Shown here one piece after another: positions 1 through 8,578 of a stretch of 64,000 bases of DNA (positions are counted from its first letter, which is position 1; each line of letters starts with the position of its first letter). The translations under genes and the position numbers were made by a program. The DNA is from Ktedonobacter sp. SOSP1-85 (GTDB taxonomy: Bacteria > Chloroflexota > Ktedonobacteria > Ktedonobacterales > Ktedonobacteraceae). Location of the stretch: NCBI RefSeq assembly GCF_016587415.1, contig NZ_BNJI01000001.1:2209501-2273500 (forward strand), given 5' to 3'. The notes under the pieces are model-generated. The model searched no databases. It was not told the origin of the DNA and saw nothing but the letters and a program-made list of their open reading frames with translations.

Positions 1-1
1 C

Positions 2-541
2 ATTTTGCTGACAGATATCCAGGCAGAGGACCGTGAGGCACTGGAGGATCAGTTGCGCTCATATGGTATCGAGACCGATCCCAGTAAGGTAGGCTCCTAT
101 CGCTTCGCCATGGCGTGCCCATCCCTGCCCACCTGCGGCCTGGCGCTTGCTGAAGCCGAGCGGGCACTACCAGACGTCATGCAACAGCTTGATGTCCCCC
201 TGCGCGAGCTTGGCTTGGATGGAGAGCCGCTCAGTGTGCGTATGACAGGCTGCCCCAATGGCTGTGCGCGCCCCTATATGGGTGACATCGGACTGGTCGG
301 CCGCTCAAAAAACCTTTATAATGTGTATATCGGTGGCGATCGTCCCAATGCACGTCTCAATACACTCTATGCTACATCGATTCACACTGATAAGATCGTG
401 GAGACACTCACGCCCCTGCTCTCGCTCTGGAAAGCGGAGCGCCAGCCCCAGGAAAGCTTTGGCGACTTCTGCCATCGCATCGGGGTAGAGCAGCTACGTG
501 AGCGCGTGGCCTCCGTGGTCTCGCCCTCGCTTCCGCGTTAA
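2..541 (+). CDS. Sulfite reductase hemoprotein (siroheme/4Fe-4S), C-terminal part
   Basis: The frame is open to the left edge, so the gene starts outside the window; only about 179 C-terminal residues are present. It carries the four cluster-ligand cysteines of the siroheme sulfite/nitrite reductase family: CPSLPTC (C-x5-C) followed by the TGCPNGCARPY block (C-x3-C). The text after that block (IGLVG..., GGDRPNARLN) is like the CysI/Sir type that reduces sulfite to sulfide with six electrons, and less like nitrite reductase. Siroheme synthesis genes follow directly on the same strand, which fits a cofactor-plus-enzyme operon for assimilatory sulfate reduction. The electron donor cannot be told from this part. 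Nitrite reductase is the alternative. Confidence 0.88.
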   Translation: MLLTDIQAEDREALEDQLRSYGIETDPSKVGSYRFAMACPSLPTCGLALAEAERALPDVMQQLDVPLRELGLDGEPLSVRMTGCPNGCARPYMGDIGLVGRSKNLYNVYIGGDRPNARLNTLYATSIHTDKIVETLTPLLSLWKAERQPQESFGDFCHRIGVEQLRERVASVVSPSLPR

Positions 542-642
542 CGCGAAACAATCGTGTCTCTTCTCGTCCGGCCGCAAAGGCGCTCCCCGGGCGAGAGAGA
601 GCTAGCAATCAGCCGTACCCTATTTTGACCACAGGAGCGTTC

Positions 643-1374
643 ATGCCCGGTTACTACCCCATTATGCTCAATGTTCGCCAGCGTCCAGTCCTCGTTATCG
701 GCGGTGACCGCATCGCAACGGAGAAAGCCACCTCGCTTCTTGCCTGCGGCGCTCAGGTCACCATTCTCAGTGCAAGCATCTGTCCAGAAATGCAGGCCCT
801 GGCCCAACACTATCCAGCTCAGGTCACCTTCCAGGTCAGAGACTTCCAGGCAGGCGACCTGGCTGGCTTCTTTGTAGTGGTCGCGGCGACAAACGACCAG
901 GACTTAATCGAAGCTCTCTGGCAGGAGGCCACGGCGCATGGGCAATTGCTCAACATCGTGGACGTGCCCGCACGCTGCAACTTTATTCTCCCCTCGATCT
1001 TGCGACGCGGTCAACTCACGATTAGCGTCTCGACGGAGGGAGCCAGCCCAAGTCTCTCTAAACGCATCCGCCAGCACCTGGAACAGCTCTTTCCCTCAGC
1101 CTATGAGCTCTATCTGCAACTGGCGACCGTGGCACGCACACTCCTGCGTGCACAGGGCGTGAGCTATGACCAGCGCGATGACTTCTTTGGCGCCTTCTAT
1201 GGCTCACCTATTCTCCAGCACCTGGAGAAGGGCGAACAGAGCGAGGCCTTGAGCATCACCGTCGCGCTACTCCAGCCCTACGGCATTACAACGACAGTCG
1301 AGACACTCTTCCAGGCATTACAAGAAGGAGGGAGCGAAACATGGTCCAATCAGACATCGGTCACGTCTTCTTAA
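643..1374 (+). CDS. sirC: Precorrin-2 dehydrogenase / sirohydrochlorin ferrochelatase (CysG N-terminal type)
   Basis: Cytoplasmic enzyme of siroheme synthesis that oxidises precorrin-2 with NAD and may insert Fe2+. The N-terminal Rossmann segment has PVLVIGGDRIATEKATSLL, the usual glycine-rich NAD site, followed by an ILPSILRRG segment and GASPSLSKRIRQHLE, typical of the CysG/Met8 N-terminal half. An upstream TTG at 625 keeps the frame open, but the ATG at 643 has ACAGGAG just before it and gives MPGYYPIMLNV, the normal family start. About 243 residues, near the usual length of stand-alone forms plus a short tail. Its last 34 bases overlap the next gene, so the two are probably translationally coupled. 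Confidence 0.9.
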   Translation: MPGYYPIMLNVRQRPVLVIGGDRIATEKATSLLACGAQVTILSASICPEMQALAQHYPAQVTFQVRDFQAGDLAGFFVVVAATNDQDLIEALWQEATAHGQLLNIVDVPARCNFILPSILRRGQLTISVSTEGASPSLSKRIRQHLEQLFPSAYELYLQLATVARTLLRAQGVSYDQRDDFFGAFYGSPILQHLEKGEQSEALSITVALLQPYGITTTVETLFQALQEGGSETWSNQTSVTSS

Positions 1375-2141
1375 TCGGGGCAGGTCCAGGCGACCCGGAA
1401 TTGATTACAGTCAAGGGCCTACGCTGCCTGCGCGCCGCGGAGGTGATCTTGTATGATCGCCTCGTCGCGCCTGAACTCCTGGAAGAGGCCCCTCCCTCGG
1501 CCCAGCGCATCTTCGTGGGCAAACAGCCACAACACCACACCCTCAAACAGCATGAAATCAACGCATTGCTCGTTAAGTACGCTCGCGAAGGCAAGATCGT
1601 GGCACGGCTTAAAGGTGGCGACCCTTACGTCTTTGGGCGTGGCGGCGAGGAGGCCCTGGCACTTCGAGAGGCGGGCATCCCTTTCGAGGTCGTGCCTGGT
1701 ATAACCTCCGCCATTGCCGTGCCAGCTGCGGCAGGTATTCCGGTGACACACCGCGATTATGCCTCCTCCCTGACCATTGTGACTGGTCATGAAGCTCGTG
1801 GAGGAGATGAAGCCCCTGCTATCGACTGGGAGGCGTTGGCGAAGCTAGGGGGCACCATCGTGGTCCTGATGGGAGTACGCGCCCTGCCACGCTTTACCCA
1901 ACAGATGCTAGAGGCCGGGATGAATCCCCAGACGCCCGCCGCCATCATCCAGGAGGGCACGACCTCGCGTCAGCGCGTCCTGGTTGCCACACTGGAATCT
2001 ATCGCCCTTCAGGCCCTTGAGCAGGATATTACCTCTCCAGCGCTCACGATCATCGGCGAGGTCGTCTCTCTAGCTCACGAGCTACACGCCATCACCGCCC
2101 TCCCCTCTGTTCAAGACCTCCTGCTCTCCCGCGCCTCCTAG
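1341..2141 (+). CDS. cobA: Uroporphyrinogen-III C-methyltransferase (SUMT)
   Basis: Adds two methyl groups from SAM to uroporphyrinogen III, giving precorrin-2, the substrate of the enzyme encoded just upstream. Diagnostic motifs are [18 protein letters not shown] at the N terminus, [18 protein letters not shown], and [21 protein letters not shown]; all are hallmarks of the tetrapyrrole methylase family. 266 residues is the normal length for a stand-alone SUMT. AAGGAGGGAG sits 7 to 8 bases before the ATG, inside the end of the upstream gene. In enterobacteria the two activities are fused in CysG; here they are separate but overlapping genes. Together with the reductase this makes a siroheme operon that ends in the hairpins after 2174. 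Confidence 0.93.
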   Translation: MVQSDIGHVFLIGAGPGDPELITVKGLRCLRAAEVILYDRLVAPELLEEAPPSAQRIFVGKQPQHHTLKQHEINALLVKYAREGKIVARLKGGDPYVFGRGGEEALALREAGIPFEVVPGITSAIAVPAAAGIPVTHRDYASSLTIVTGHEARGGDEAPAIDWEALAKLGGTIVVLMGVRALPRFTQQMLEAGMNPQTPAAIIQEGTTSRQRVLVATLESIALQALEQDITSPALTIIGEVVSLAHELHAITALPSVQDLLLSRAS

Positions 2142-2173
2142 CTAGTACAAGGCCATGCCCAGGCATGGCCCTA

Positions 2174-2240
2174 CGCCGGGGTAAGGAGTGTGGTGGTGGC
2201 ATGGCTCCGCCATGCCACCACCACACTCCTTACCCCGGCG
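2174..2240. terminator. Perfect 32-bp hairpin after the siroheme operon
   Basis: Arms 2174-2205 and 2209-2240 are exact reverse complements with a 3-base loop (TCC). It starts 33 bases past the cobA stop. There is no long T-run. The stem is far longer than a textbook terminator but sits where one is expected. Confidence 0.6.
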
Positions 2241-2275
2241 AGCCACGCAGTGGCGAGAAGCCGCCTCCTCACACC

Positions 2276-2311
2276 TTGCTCGGGCGTCTTCTTTTGAAGA
2301 CGCCCGAGCAA
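2276..2311. terminator. 16-bp hairpin with TTTT loop
   Basis: Arms 2276-2291 and 2296-2311 are perfect complements around TTTT. It follows the larger hairpin at 2174 and may be the true end of the siroheme operon. The sequence to 2564 is AT-rich and holds no gene I can support. Confidence 0.55.
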
Positions 2312-2564
2312 TTCTTTCCTGCAAATAGTGATGCAGTTCATTGATATTTACCTATTAGTAAGTTATAATCGAGAAGCGTAACGATAAAGCATTTATTGCA
2401 TCAAAAGCATAAATCCTTATCCAACAAATGCCATCAAGGAGGATACGCGCTTCCAAGCAGAACTCATCATCTGGAGATGTTTTCCATCCACATCTCCCTT
2501 ACACAACCTTTGTAGAATATCATCCAACGCCAATTGAATTTGACAGTTTGGAGGTCTTGCATTC

Positions 2565-3362
2565 ATGGATGCTCTCAAAGAGCGAAAAAATCGCTATTTT
2601 CTTGTCTCCGCAATCGGCGCGTTGATTGCGTTGATCTCATTCTTGCTCTTCCCGTTTGTGACCTGGAATATCCGTATTAACGCATCAGTCATCTCGCTGG
2701 CCTTCGCTTTCCCCCTGAACGCGACATTTATCAGTCAGCAAGCTGCCGCTATCTGGCTCTGTGCCATTCTAGCCCTGGGAGCTTTAATCGTTTCCTGCTT
2801 GCTCATCTATCGCTCTCATCCCTTTGGTGGGCAGACACCAGTCGAGACTCAAACACAGTGGGGTCTCTATGCGCTGGCGGGCGCTGGCGTACTGGCACTC
2901 ATTATTCAGTTCATCGTGGTCAGCAATCTTGGGTCCAGTATCAAGAGTAATCCTTCGATCTTCAATGCACTCAATAACATCGATAGTTCGTCTTCTTCAT
3001 CAAGTGTTAATAGCCTTCTGACCAGTATTACCGATAGCAGCGCATCCTATAACATTGGAGCCTGGCTCTTTTTACTAGGCATGTTAGCCGTTATTGTTGG
3101 AGCGGGTATAGAGATCTTGCAGCGCAATCCCAGACTGCTTCAGTCGCTCTCGCCCCAGCCTGGTTCAGCGCCCAATCCCTACCAGGGACAGCCTGGCTAT
3201 CCTCCTGCTTACCCTCCGCAAGGGGCCAATCCATATCCACCACAGACGCCCTCCGCTCCTCAGCAACCGGGCAGTGAGTATAGCTATCCACCCGCCCCAC
3301 AACCCGATCCCTATGCTTCTCCTCAAAATCCTGGGCAACAGCCTCCGGCGGACTACCGTTAG
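2565..3362 (+). CDS. Four-helix membrane protein with Pro/Tyr/Gln-rich tail
   Basis: I do not recognise a named family. The 265-residue protein shows four hydrophobic segments, near residues 11-33, 60-83, 99-118 and 164-185. A low-complexity tail from about residue 195 is rich in P, Y, Q and G (QPGYPPAYPPQ-like units). The loop between helices 3 and 4 is Ser/Asn-rich. GGAGG lies 8 bases before the ATG. The next gene is clearly a paralogue with the same layout, so the pair probably arose by duplication. Tails of this kind in bacteria often serve as disordered cytoplasmic or surface regions; which side it faces here is not known. Confidence 0.75.
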   Translation: MDALKERKNRYFLVSAIGALIALISFLLFPFVTWNIRINASVISLAFAFPLNATFISQQAAAIWLCAILALGALIVSCLLIYRSHPFGGQTPVETQTQWGLYALAGAGVLALIIQFIVVSNLGSSIKSNPSIFNALNNIDSSSSSSSVNSLLTSITDSSASYNIGAWLFLLGMLAVIVGAGIEILQRNPRLLQSLSPQPGSAPNPYQGQPGYPPAYPPQGANPYPPQTPSAPQQPGSEYSYPPAPQPDPYASPQNPGQQPPADYR

Positions 3363-3458
3363 CAACTTGGCATAGAGGCAGAGAACGCATGTTCCGCAAG
3401 GTTGTATGGCAGAGAACATGGTGCGTAGCGCTGTCTTAAAGAAGAGGTATATCATCAT

Positions 3459-4274
3459 ATGCAAAACTTAACGCAACCCGCGAATCGCTCATATCTCATC
3501 GCGGCCGGGGGCGCGCTCCTGGCACTAATCGCCTTCTTGTTTCTTCCCTTCGCCCACTTACAGGCGAATATTGGCGCACGGTCGTCGTCTACCTCCCCTC
3601 AGCAGACGACATCAAGCGGCTCTGATTTGCAGGGTTTGGTCCTTACAGCCATCAATGGTGGAATCTGGATCAACGTCTTACTTATCGCCCTGATTCTACT
3701 TGTGATCGCGCTCCTTATCTATCGTAGCCAGAACCCCTTCGGTATAGCGAGAGTGAATGCTGAGACGCAGACACGCTGGGGTCAATACCTCCTTATCGGA
3801 CTGGGTATCGTTGGTCTGCTCTTCCAGTTTCTCGTCCCATCCCTCGTCACCTCTGGTATCAACGTCTTCGTTGATGCTTTTAGAAATAGCCTCAGCAGTC
3901 TAGGAGGCCTGGGCAGCATGGCGGCAGGACTTCTCTCATTCGATTTCTCAGCCAGTCTCCTGCTTGGTGGCTGGATCTTTATCGTTGGCATGCTCGCGGT
4001 TATCGCTGGTGGCGCGCTTCCACTGATACCACGTACCGCAGTCCAGCCACACATGCAGCCAGGACAGTATCCTCCTGCTGGCTATCCACCGCAGCAGACA
4101 TCAGGGCAGTACCCTCAATACCCACAGTATCCCCAGGGTGAGCAGTATGGAGCGCCAACTCCGCAGTATCCACAGCAGCCAGAGGGGCAATATCCACCAC
4201 AACCAGCTCCACAGTATCCACAGCAGCCAGAGGGGCAATATCCACCCTACCCGCAAAATCCTCAACAGCCCTAG
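3459..4274 (+). CDS. Paralogous four-helix membrane protein with repeated PQQPEGQYPP tail
   Basis: 271 residues, with the same layout as the gene upstream: helices near residues 10-32, 66-88, 108-128 and 166-188, the shared LLIYRSQNPFG and ETQTRWGQY blocks, and a C-terminal tail of about 75 residues. The tail contains a 16-residue unit (QYPQQPEGQYPPQPAP) repeated in tandem, also visible as a 48-bp DNA repeat. A GAAGAGG site lies about 10 bases before the ATG. The gap to the upstream gene is 96 bases with no strong hairpin, so the two may share a transcript. Function unknown. Repeat number in the tail could vary between strains. Confidence 0.75.
   Translation: MQNLTQPANRSYLIAAGGALLALIAFLFLPFAHLQANIGARSSSTSPQQTTSSGSDLQGLVLTAINGGIWINVLLIALILLVIALLIYRSQNPFGIARVNAETQTRWGQYLLIGLGIVGLLFQFLVPSLVTSGINVFVDAFRNSLSSLGGLGSMAAGLLSFDFSASLLLGGWIFIVGMLAVIAGGALPLIPRTAVQPHMQPGQYPPAGYPPQQTSGQYPQYPQYPQGEQYGAPTPQYPQQPEGQYPPQPAPQYPQQPEGQYPPYPQNPQQP
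4164..4246 (+). repeat. 48-bp-period tandem repeat in coding sequence
   Basis: A 35-base block at 4164-4198 recurs exactly at 4212-4246. It encodes the QYPQQPEGQYPP unit of the protein tail. Confidence 0.85.
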
Positions 4275-4305
4275 CCCTAAAAATATACAACACATGTCTC
4301 CAGAC

Positions 4306-4349
4306 ACAAAGCAGGTGCCAGCGTAGAAGCACGCTGGCACCTGCTTTGT
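4306..4349. terminator. Bidirectional 19-bp hairpin between convergent genes
   Basis: Arms 4306-4324 and 4331-4349 are perfect complements with a 6-base loop. It lies between the end of the + strand gene at 4274 and the end of the - strand gene at 4360, so it can serve both. Confidence 0.75.
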
Positions 4350-4359
4350 AGCGTCTTCC

Positions 4360-5343
4360 TCAGGGATAATGCATCTCAAGGGATATCCGCCAGGTAGGGC
4401 TCAGGGGAATGATATCCTCGCTATGAGGAAAGCGAGGGCGTGCCATCAACACCCAGAGACCCGGCTTATCCCGTGAAATATCCTCTACCAGGTAGGAGGT
4501 CTCGCCGGGACTTCCACTCGCCATAGATGGAAAGCCATCAAAGTATCTCGTATCTACCTGAACCTGCACCCCCTTCTCCGCAAGCTGCATCCTCTGTCCC
4601 GGGCGAGCTGAAGAGAGTGTAAGGAAGAGGCGCGCTCCTGTCTCCGTCAACAATACATGCGTCAAGGTCAGGGTCTCTCCATCACGCGTGAAGCTTTTAT
4701 TGACCTGTAACGATTGCCCCGTATGGACTGGAAGGGTAAAATCAAAGTCCGCAACCGGGACTGGAACCTTTAACGCATCGTCAACTTGCACTAAAGAAGC
4801 CGGAGGTGGAACATGCTTGATTTGCAGGTGAAATTGCAGCATCCCCCCAGTCACGGGCAGGCGCGCTGCGTCAAAAATAAATGCGCTCCGCCCAGCTAAC
4901 AGGTCCTTGCATTCCTCCTCGGCGTGGGAGAACCAGGGGAGTTTCTCTTGCCCGGCAGCGCTCAACGTAGGCAGCAGATCCTGCGCCGCCACGGGATTAC
5001 CCTTCGCATCCGCTACACGGTAGAGCACCACGACCTGGTTGACATCGGCATAGGCTTTCAACAGCGAGACATGGTAGCCATCAATTACGCGCTCTTGCGT
5101 AACTGGCAGAAATGGCTGCGTCAGCCCCTCTTCCTGGGATACAGGCAAGTGAAAGAACTCTTCGTTTAATGCCTCGGCAGAGCTATAAATAATTCCCACG
5201 ATGACCAGCAGCGTCACACCGATCATGCAGATGAAGACTGGAGAAAGTCGCTTGTGACGCCGTTGCGTCGTGACCCGCGCCCTCTTTCCTCGCGCTTCAA
5301 CAAATGGGCGTTCCGATTGTAGCATGTCTTTACCCAACCACAT
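4360..5343 (-). CDS. Membrane-anchored protein of unknown function (DUF4179-like outside domain?)
   Basis: 327 residues. A basic N-terminal region is followed by one hydrophobic segment near residues 34-52 (VFICMIGVTLLVIVGIIY) and about 270 residues predicted to lie outside the cell, rich in beta-strand-like alternation. It has the look of one-helix proteins with an immunoglobulin-like DUF4179/DUF5643 domain found near sigma factors, but I cannot confirm that. Two starts are possible: ATG at 5343 or ATG at 5325 (MLQSERP); neither has a strong ribosome site. No sigma factor is adjacent. Read the domain call as a guess. Confidence 0.65.
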   Translation of the reverse strand: MWLGKDMLQSERPFVEARGKRARVTTQRRHKRLSPVFICMIGVTLLVIVGIIYSSAEALNEEFFHLPVSQEEGLTQPFLPVTQERVIDGYHVSLLKAYADVNQVVVLYRVADAKGNPVAAQDLLPTLSAAGQEKLPWFSHAEEECKDLLAGRSAFIFDAARLPVTGGMLQFHLQIKHVPPPASLVQVDDALKVPVPVADFDFTLPVHTGQSLQVNKSFTRDGETLTLTHVLLTETGARLFLTLSSARPGQRMQLAEKGVQVQVDTRYFDGFPSMASGSPGETSYLVEDISRDKPGLWVLMARPRFPHSEDIIPLSPTWRISLEMHYP

Positions 5344-5843
5344 CTATGGAAAATATGCGATCAGCAAACCCAATCATGATTCACACGTTTGCTCACCTGC
5401 ATATACACACATAGCATTACATTTGACGTTTAGACAAAAGAAAACAACACGAGATATTGCAATATCTCACAATCTATTTCTCCAATACTGCTTCTCCAAG
5501 ATTTTCAGATACATAAGATAGCCAATGCAGCAAGTCGTTTTGTTACAGCTTTTCCAGAAACTAAATATTTACCAACCGCGATTTTAAGATAATTTGATAC
5601 AGATATATACAGAGTAATTCATGTATAAGTCAAATTACCAGAAAAACATCGGATTTTTGCTCCTCTATAGATTGTAAATGCGTAACGTACAGATATTTTT
5701 CAACATCCCGATACACCACTTCAACGTGCTATAAATAATAAGATGTCTTGTGGCACTGTTCTTAGCACCGCAGGTGCTAAGAACAGTGCCACAAGACATA
5801 ACCTACCGGGCACATGTTGAGAAGAGCAAGGAGGAACATAGCT
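5344..5843. other. AT-rich gap between divergent genes
   Basis: 500 bases separate the start of the - strand gene at 5343 from ackA. The left 390 bases are AT-rich with no supportable ORF and presumably carry the two promoters. The right part holds the long palindrome at 5743. Confidence 0.5.
5743..5799. repeat. 27-bp perfect inverted repeat just upstream of ackA
   Basis: Arms 5743-5769 and 5773-5799 with a GCA loop. Both neighbouring genes point away from it, so it does not end either transcript. It would fold in the ackA leader or act as a DNA site 45 bases before the start codon. Confidence 0.8.
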
Positions 5844-7109
5844 ATGAAAATCCTGGTTATGAATGCGGGCTCCAGCAGCCAGAAGAGCTGTCTCTATGAG
5901 GTGGATAGCGCCTTGCCTGACGAGGCACCCCGTCCACTGTGGCAGGCACACGCCGATTGGACGAAGGAGAAAGGCCAGGTCGAGTTAAAAATTAAGACCA
6001 GCACAGGCAAAGAGCATACCTCGGAGCTGGAGCCTGGATCGCATGGCCAGGTCGTCAAACAACTGCTCCAGACACTGTGGCAAGGGGAGGCACGCGTCAT
6101 TGATTCGCCAGCTGAGATTACACTCGTGGGTCATCGCGTCGTACATGGCGGCCCTCATTATCAAAAAAGCGTCTGGATCACCCCCGAGGTCAAACAGACT
6201 ATCGACCAGCTAAAGAGCTTTGCCCCACTCCATAACCCGGCCAATCTCGAGGGAATACAGGCTATTGAAGAGCTCATGGGAGATATACCTCAGATCGCCT
6301 GCTTCGATACCGCCTTCCATAGCAGCCTTCCGCCTCACAGCGCGATCTATCCACTCCCCTATGCTCTCTATGAGCAGGGAGTACGGCGCTACGGCTTTCA
6401 TGGCATCAGCCATCAATACTGTTCGCGGCGCGCAGGCGAGCTCCTCCAGCGCGATGCCCAGTCACTACGCCTTGTCTCCTGTCACCTGGGCAATGGCTGC
6501 TCGTTGGCAGCGATCCAGGATGGCAAGAGTATCGAGACAACGATGGGCTTTACGCCACTGGAGGGTCTGATGATGGGGACGCGTTCGGGGACCATCGACG
6601 CCAGCATCCTCTTCTATCTCCAGCGCGAGCATGGCTATGACACGGATCACCTGGAAACCCTGCTCAACAAACAATCAGGCCTGCGCGGCATATCGGGCAT
6701 TTCTGGCGACGTGCGCCAGGTCATGGAGGAGGCCCAGCACAATGAGCGTGCACAACTGGCCATGGATATCTATGTGTATCGCCTGCGCTACTTTATCGGG
6801 GCCATGGTCGCGGTCCTGGGTGGACTCGATGCCCTGCTCTTTACTGGTGGCGTGGGAGAGAACTCGGCGGAGATACGCGCACGCGCCTGCACGGGTTTCC
6901 CCTATCTGCATCTCAAGCTCGATCAGCAGAAAAACAATGCCTCCCTCGTTGATACAGACATCGCCAGTTTCGATTCGGCGGTACGCGTCCTGGTCGTGCA
7001 TACCGAAGAAGACTGGGAGATTGCGCGTGACTGCTGGCATCTCGCTCAGCAGGAGCCAGCGCATCTTGCCCAGACCCACTCAGTCCAGGCAAGACACCAC
7101 AACGATTAG
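5844..7109 (+). CDS. ackA: Acetate kinase
   Basis: Converts acetate and ATP to acetyl phosphate and ADP, or the reverse for ATP yield. Sugar-kinase fold signatures are all present: VMNAGSSSQK at the start, HRVVHGG, FDTAFHSSLPP, RRYGFHGISHQY, CHLGNGCSLAAI, GTRSGTID and FTGGVGENSAEIR. The frame opens earlier at 5814, but the ATG at 5844 has AAGGAGGAAC before it and gives the standard MKILVMNAGSSS start, 421 residues. The usual partner phosphotransacetylase (pta) is not in the window. No other gene follows on this strand; the next two genes are on the opposite strand. Confidence 0.96.
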   Translation: MKILVMNAGSSSQKSCLYEVDSALPDEAPRPLWQAHADWTKEKGQVELKIKTSTGKEHTSELEPGSHGQVVKQLLQTLWQGEARVIDSPAEITLVGHRVVHGGPHYQKSVWITPEVKQTIDQLKSFAPLHNPANLEGIQAIEELMGDIPQIACFDTAFHSSLPPHSAIYPLPYALYEQGVRRYGFHGISHQYCSRRAGELLQRDAQSLRLVSCHLGNGCSLAAIQDGKSIETTMGFTPLEGLMMGTRSGTIDASILFYLQREHGYDTDHLETLLNKQSGLRGISGISGDVRQVMEEAQHNERAQLAMDIYVYRLRYFIGAMVAVLGGLDALLFTGGVGENSAEIRARACTGFPYLHLKLDQQKNNASLVDTDIASFDSAVRVLVVHTEEDWEIARDCWHLAQQEPAHLAQTHSVQARHHND

Positions 7110-7135
7110 CACGCTAAACCCTGGGGCCGCAGCGC

Positions 7136-7732
7136 TTATTCGGCGTTGTGCTCATCGCGCAAGAGCGAGAAGACCAGCGTATTGCGCGGTTGACCCGTCA
7201 TGGTGGGCCGAGAGTTGCGCAGGCACGCCTCTTGCACAAAACCCAGGCGACGCGCAACCGCGGCGCTGGCAAGGTTACGCTCATCGCAGGTAATCTCCAC
7301 GCGCTGCGCCTGGTACTGCTGAAAGGCCCAGGCAATGAGGAGACGCGCCGCCTCGGTCACATATCCCCTGCCACTGGCGCTGGCTCGCACCCAGTACCCA
7401 AGCGCAAAGTAGCCGATGCTCCATTCAACCGGACGCAGGGAACAGCTCCCCACAAACTGGCCTTCATGCTCAGTGCCGTCCAGGGCATAAATACAACAGG
7501 TGAAGTCTTCGCGCAGAAAATGGCGCATCTTCCAGCGCGCAATTGAGAGATGTGCATCATGCACAGAATTATAGCTCTGCGGCCAGGCAAGCCAGCGCCC
7601 CACATGTTCACGTGATTCTTCAACCGCCGCGTAGAGCGCCTCTGCGTCTGCGCTGCGATATGGGCGTACCAGCACACGCTCGCCACGCAATTCGTCCAGC
7701 AATGGAAGTGAAGTCGGGTGTTCAATGAACAC
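7136..7732 (-). CDS. GNAT N-acetyltransferase, RimJ/RimL-like
   Basis: Acetyl-CoA dependent acetyltransferase of the group that includes ribosomal-protein N-terminal acetylases. The fold is visible as VLVRPYRSADAEALYAAVEESREH at the N terminus, GYWVRASASGRGYVTEAARLL (acetyl-CoA pyrophosphate loop) and RLGFVQEACLRN at the C terminus. The start is GTG at 7732, with AAGGAG 7 bases upstream; 198 residues. The neighbouring gene at 7799 encodes a paralogue (VEESREH / IEESREH; RASASGRGYVTEA / RASATGKGYMTEA), so the pair is a tandem duplication and may form one unit. The substrate could be a small molecule or a protein. Confidence 0.9.
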   Translation of the reverse strand: MFIEHPTSLPLLDELRGERVLVRPYRSADAEALYAAVEESREHVGRWLAWPQSYNSVHDAHLSIARWKMRHFLREDFTCCIYALDGTEHEGQFVGSCSLRPVEWSIGYFALGYWVRASASGRGYVTEAARLLIAWAFQQYQAQRVEITCDERNLASAAVARRLGFVQEACLRNSRPTMTGQPRNTLVFSLLRDEHNAE

Positions 7733-7798
7733 GGGCCTCTCCTTTCCAGGTCGCGTTCAACCACCATGTCCCTGCTCCGCTACAAGAAAAGGTGCTCG

Positions 7799-8389
7799 CT
7801 ACTGGCGATCAGAGGGAATGAGCGAAAATATCATCGCATTGCGCAGGGTGCCATCAGCACCAGGAATCACATGGCGCATTGTTCCTTCATAGACGAAACC
7901 CAGGCGCCTGGGGACTGCGGCGCTCCGCTGATTCTGCTCCTCACAACGAATCATAATGCGTTGCGCCTGGAGCACATCAAAGAGATAGTCAACCATCAAG
8001 CGCACCGCCTCGGTCATATATCCTTTTCCAGTTGCGCTGGCCCGCAACCAGTAACCGATCTCAAAACTCTTGATACGCCAATCGCGTGGGTGCATGCCAC
8101 ATCCGCCCAGAAAGCGCTCCGTCTGCGCATCCCACATGTGCAGCTTTAAATCCTCGCGCAAGAACCAGTCGGCCATGCCACGACGAATCCAGGGAAGCAC
8201 ATCGGCCTCACAATGATAAAAGTTTGCGATAGGGAGCCAGGGACCCAGATGCTCCCGTGACTCTTCAATCGCCTCATAATAGGGAGCCACATCGCTTTCC
8301 CGAAAGGGGCGAATTACCACTTTTTGCCCGCGCAATTCCTCGAAGAGGGGCAGAAAAATAGGTTTCGCCTCGCCCGGCTCTGCACTCAT
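7799..8389 (-). CDS. GNAT N-acetyltransferase, paralogue of the downstream gene
   Basis: Same family as the 7136 gene: VVIRPFRESDVAPYYEAIEE, GYWLRASATGKGYMTEAVRL for acetyl-CoA binding, and RRLGFVYEGTMRH near the end. The open frame runs back to 8479, but that stretch overlaps the palindrome at 8431-8486. The ATG at 8389 (MSAEPGEAK) has AAAGGAT at a normal distance and gives 196 residues, close to the sister gene. It is the first gene of the two-gene acetyltransferase unit, 66 bases from the next. The substrate is unknown. Confidence 0.88.
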   Translation of the reverse strand: MSAEPGEAKPIFLPLFEELRGQKVVIRPFRESDVAPYYEAIEESREHLGPWLPIANFYHCEADVLPWIRRGMADWFLREDLKLHMWDAQTERFLGGCGMHPRDWRIKSFEIGYWLRASATGKGYMTEAVRLMVDYLFDVLQAQRIMIRCEEQNQRSAAVPRRLGFVYEGTMRHVIPGADGTLRNAMIFSLIPSDRQ

Positions 8390-8430
8390 AGCACTACATC
8401 CTTTCACACTTGTGCCTGCGGCGCTCGCTC

Positions 8431-8486
8431 CTGGCAGGTGGTATGCCCTGACAGCCTGCGGACTGTCAGGGCATACCACCTACCAG
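8431..8486. terminator. 24-bp hairpin (one mismatch) after the S9 peptidase gene
   Basis: The inner arms 8436-8454 and 8463-8481 are perfect; the stem extends to 8431 and 8486 with one mismatch. It lies about 95 bases beyond the peptidase stop and before the acetyltransferase pair. A GCCTGCGGCGCTCGC motif beside it recurs next to the hairpins at 25504 and 42991. Confidence 0.6.
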
Positions 8487-8578
8487 GAGTCCAAAAACAA
8501 CATGCACACTGATTACCATACCGTACCATTTAAGTGTACATTATTTTGGCTCACGCTCGCTCGGAGAGCGTTCCTTTG

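Noticed and set aside
1341..2141. Fused CysG (all three siroheme activities in one protein)
   Set aside because: The two parts are separate overlapping frames, each with its own ribosome site and normal family ends, so it is not a broken fusion.
2428..2625. 65-codon + strand frame before the membrane protein gene
   Set aside because: Overlaps the better supported start at 2565, with no ribosome site in place and no known pattern.
5270..5521. 83-codon + strand frame
   Set aside because: Starts within the opposite-strand gene and runs into AT-rich gap sequence; composition is unlike the coding genes around it.
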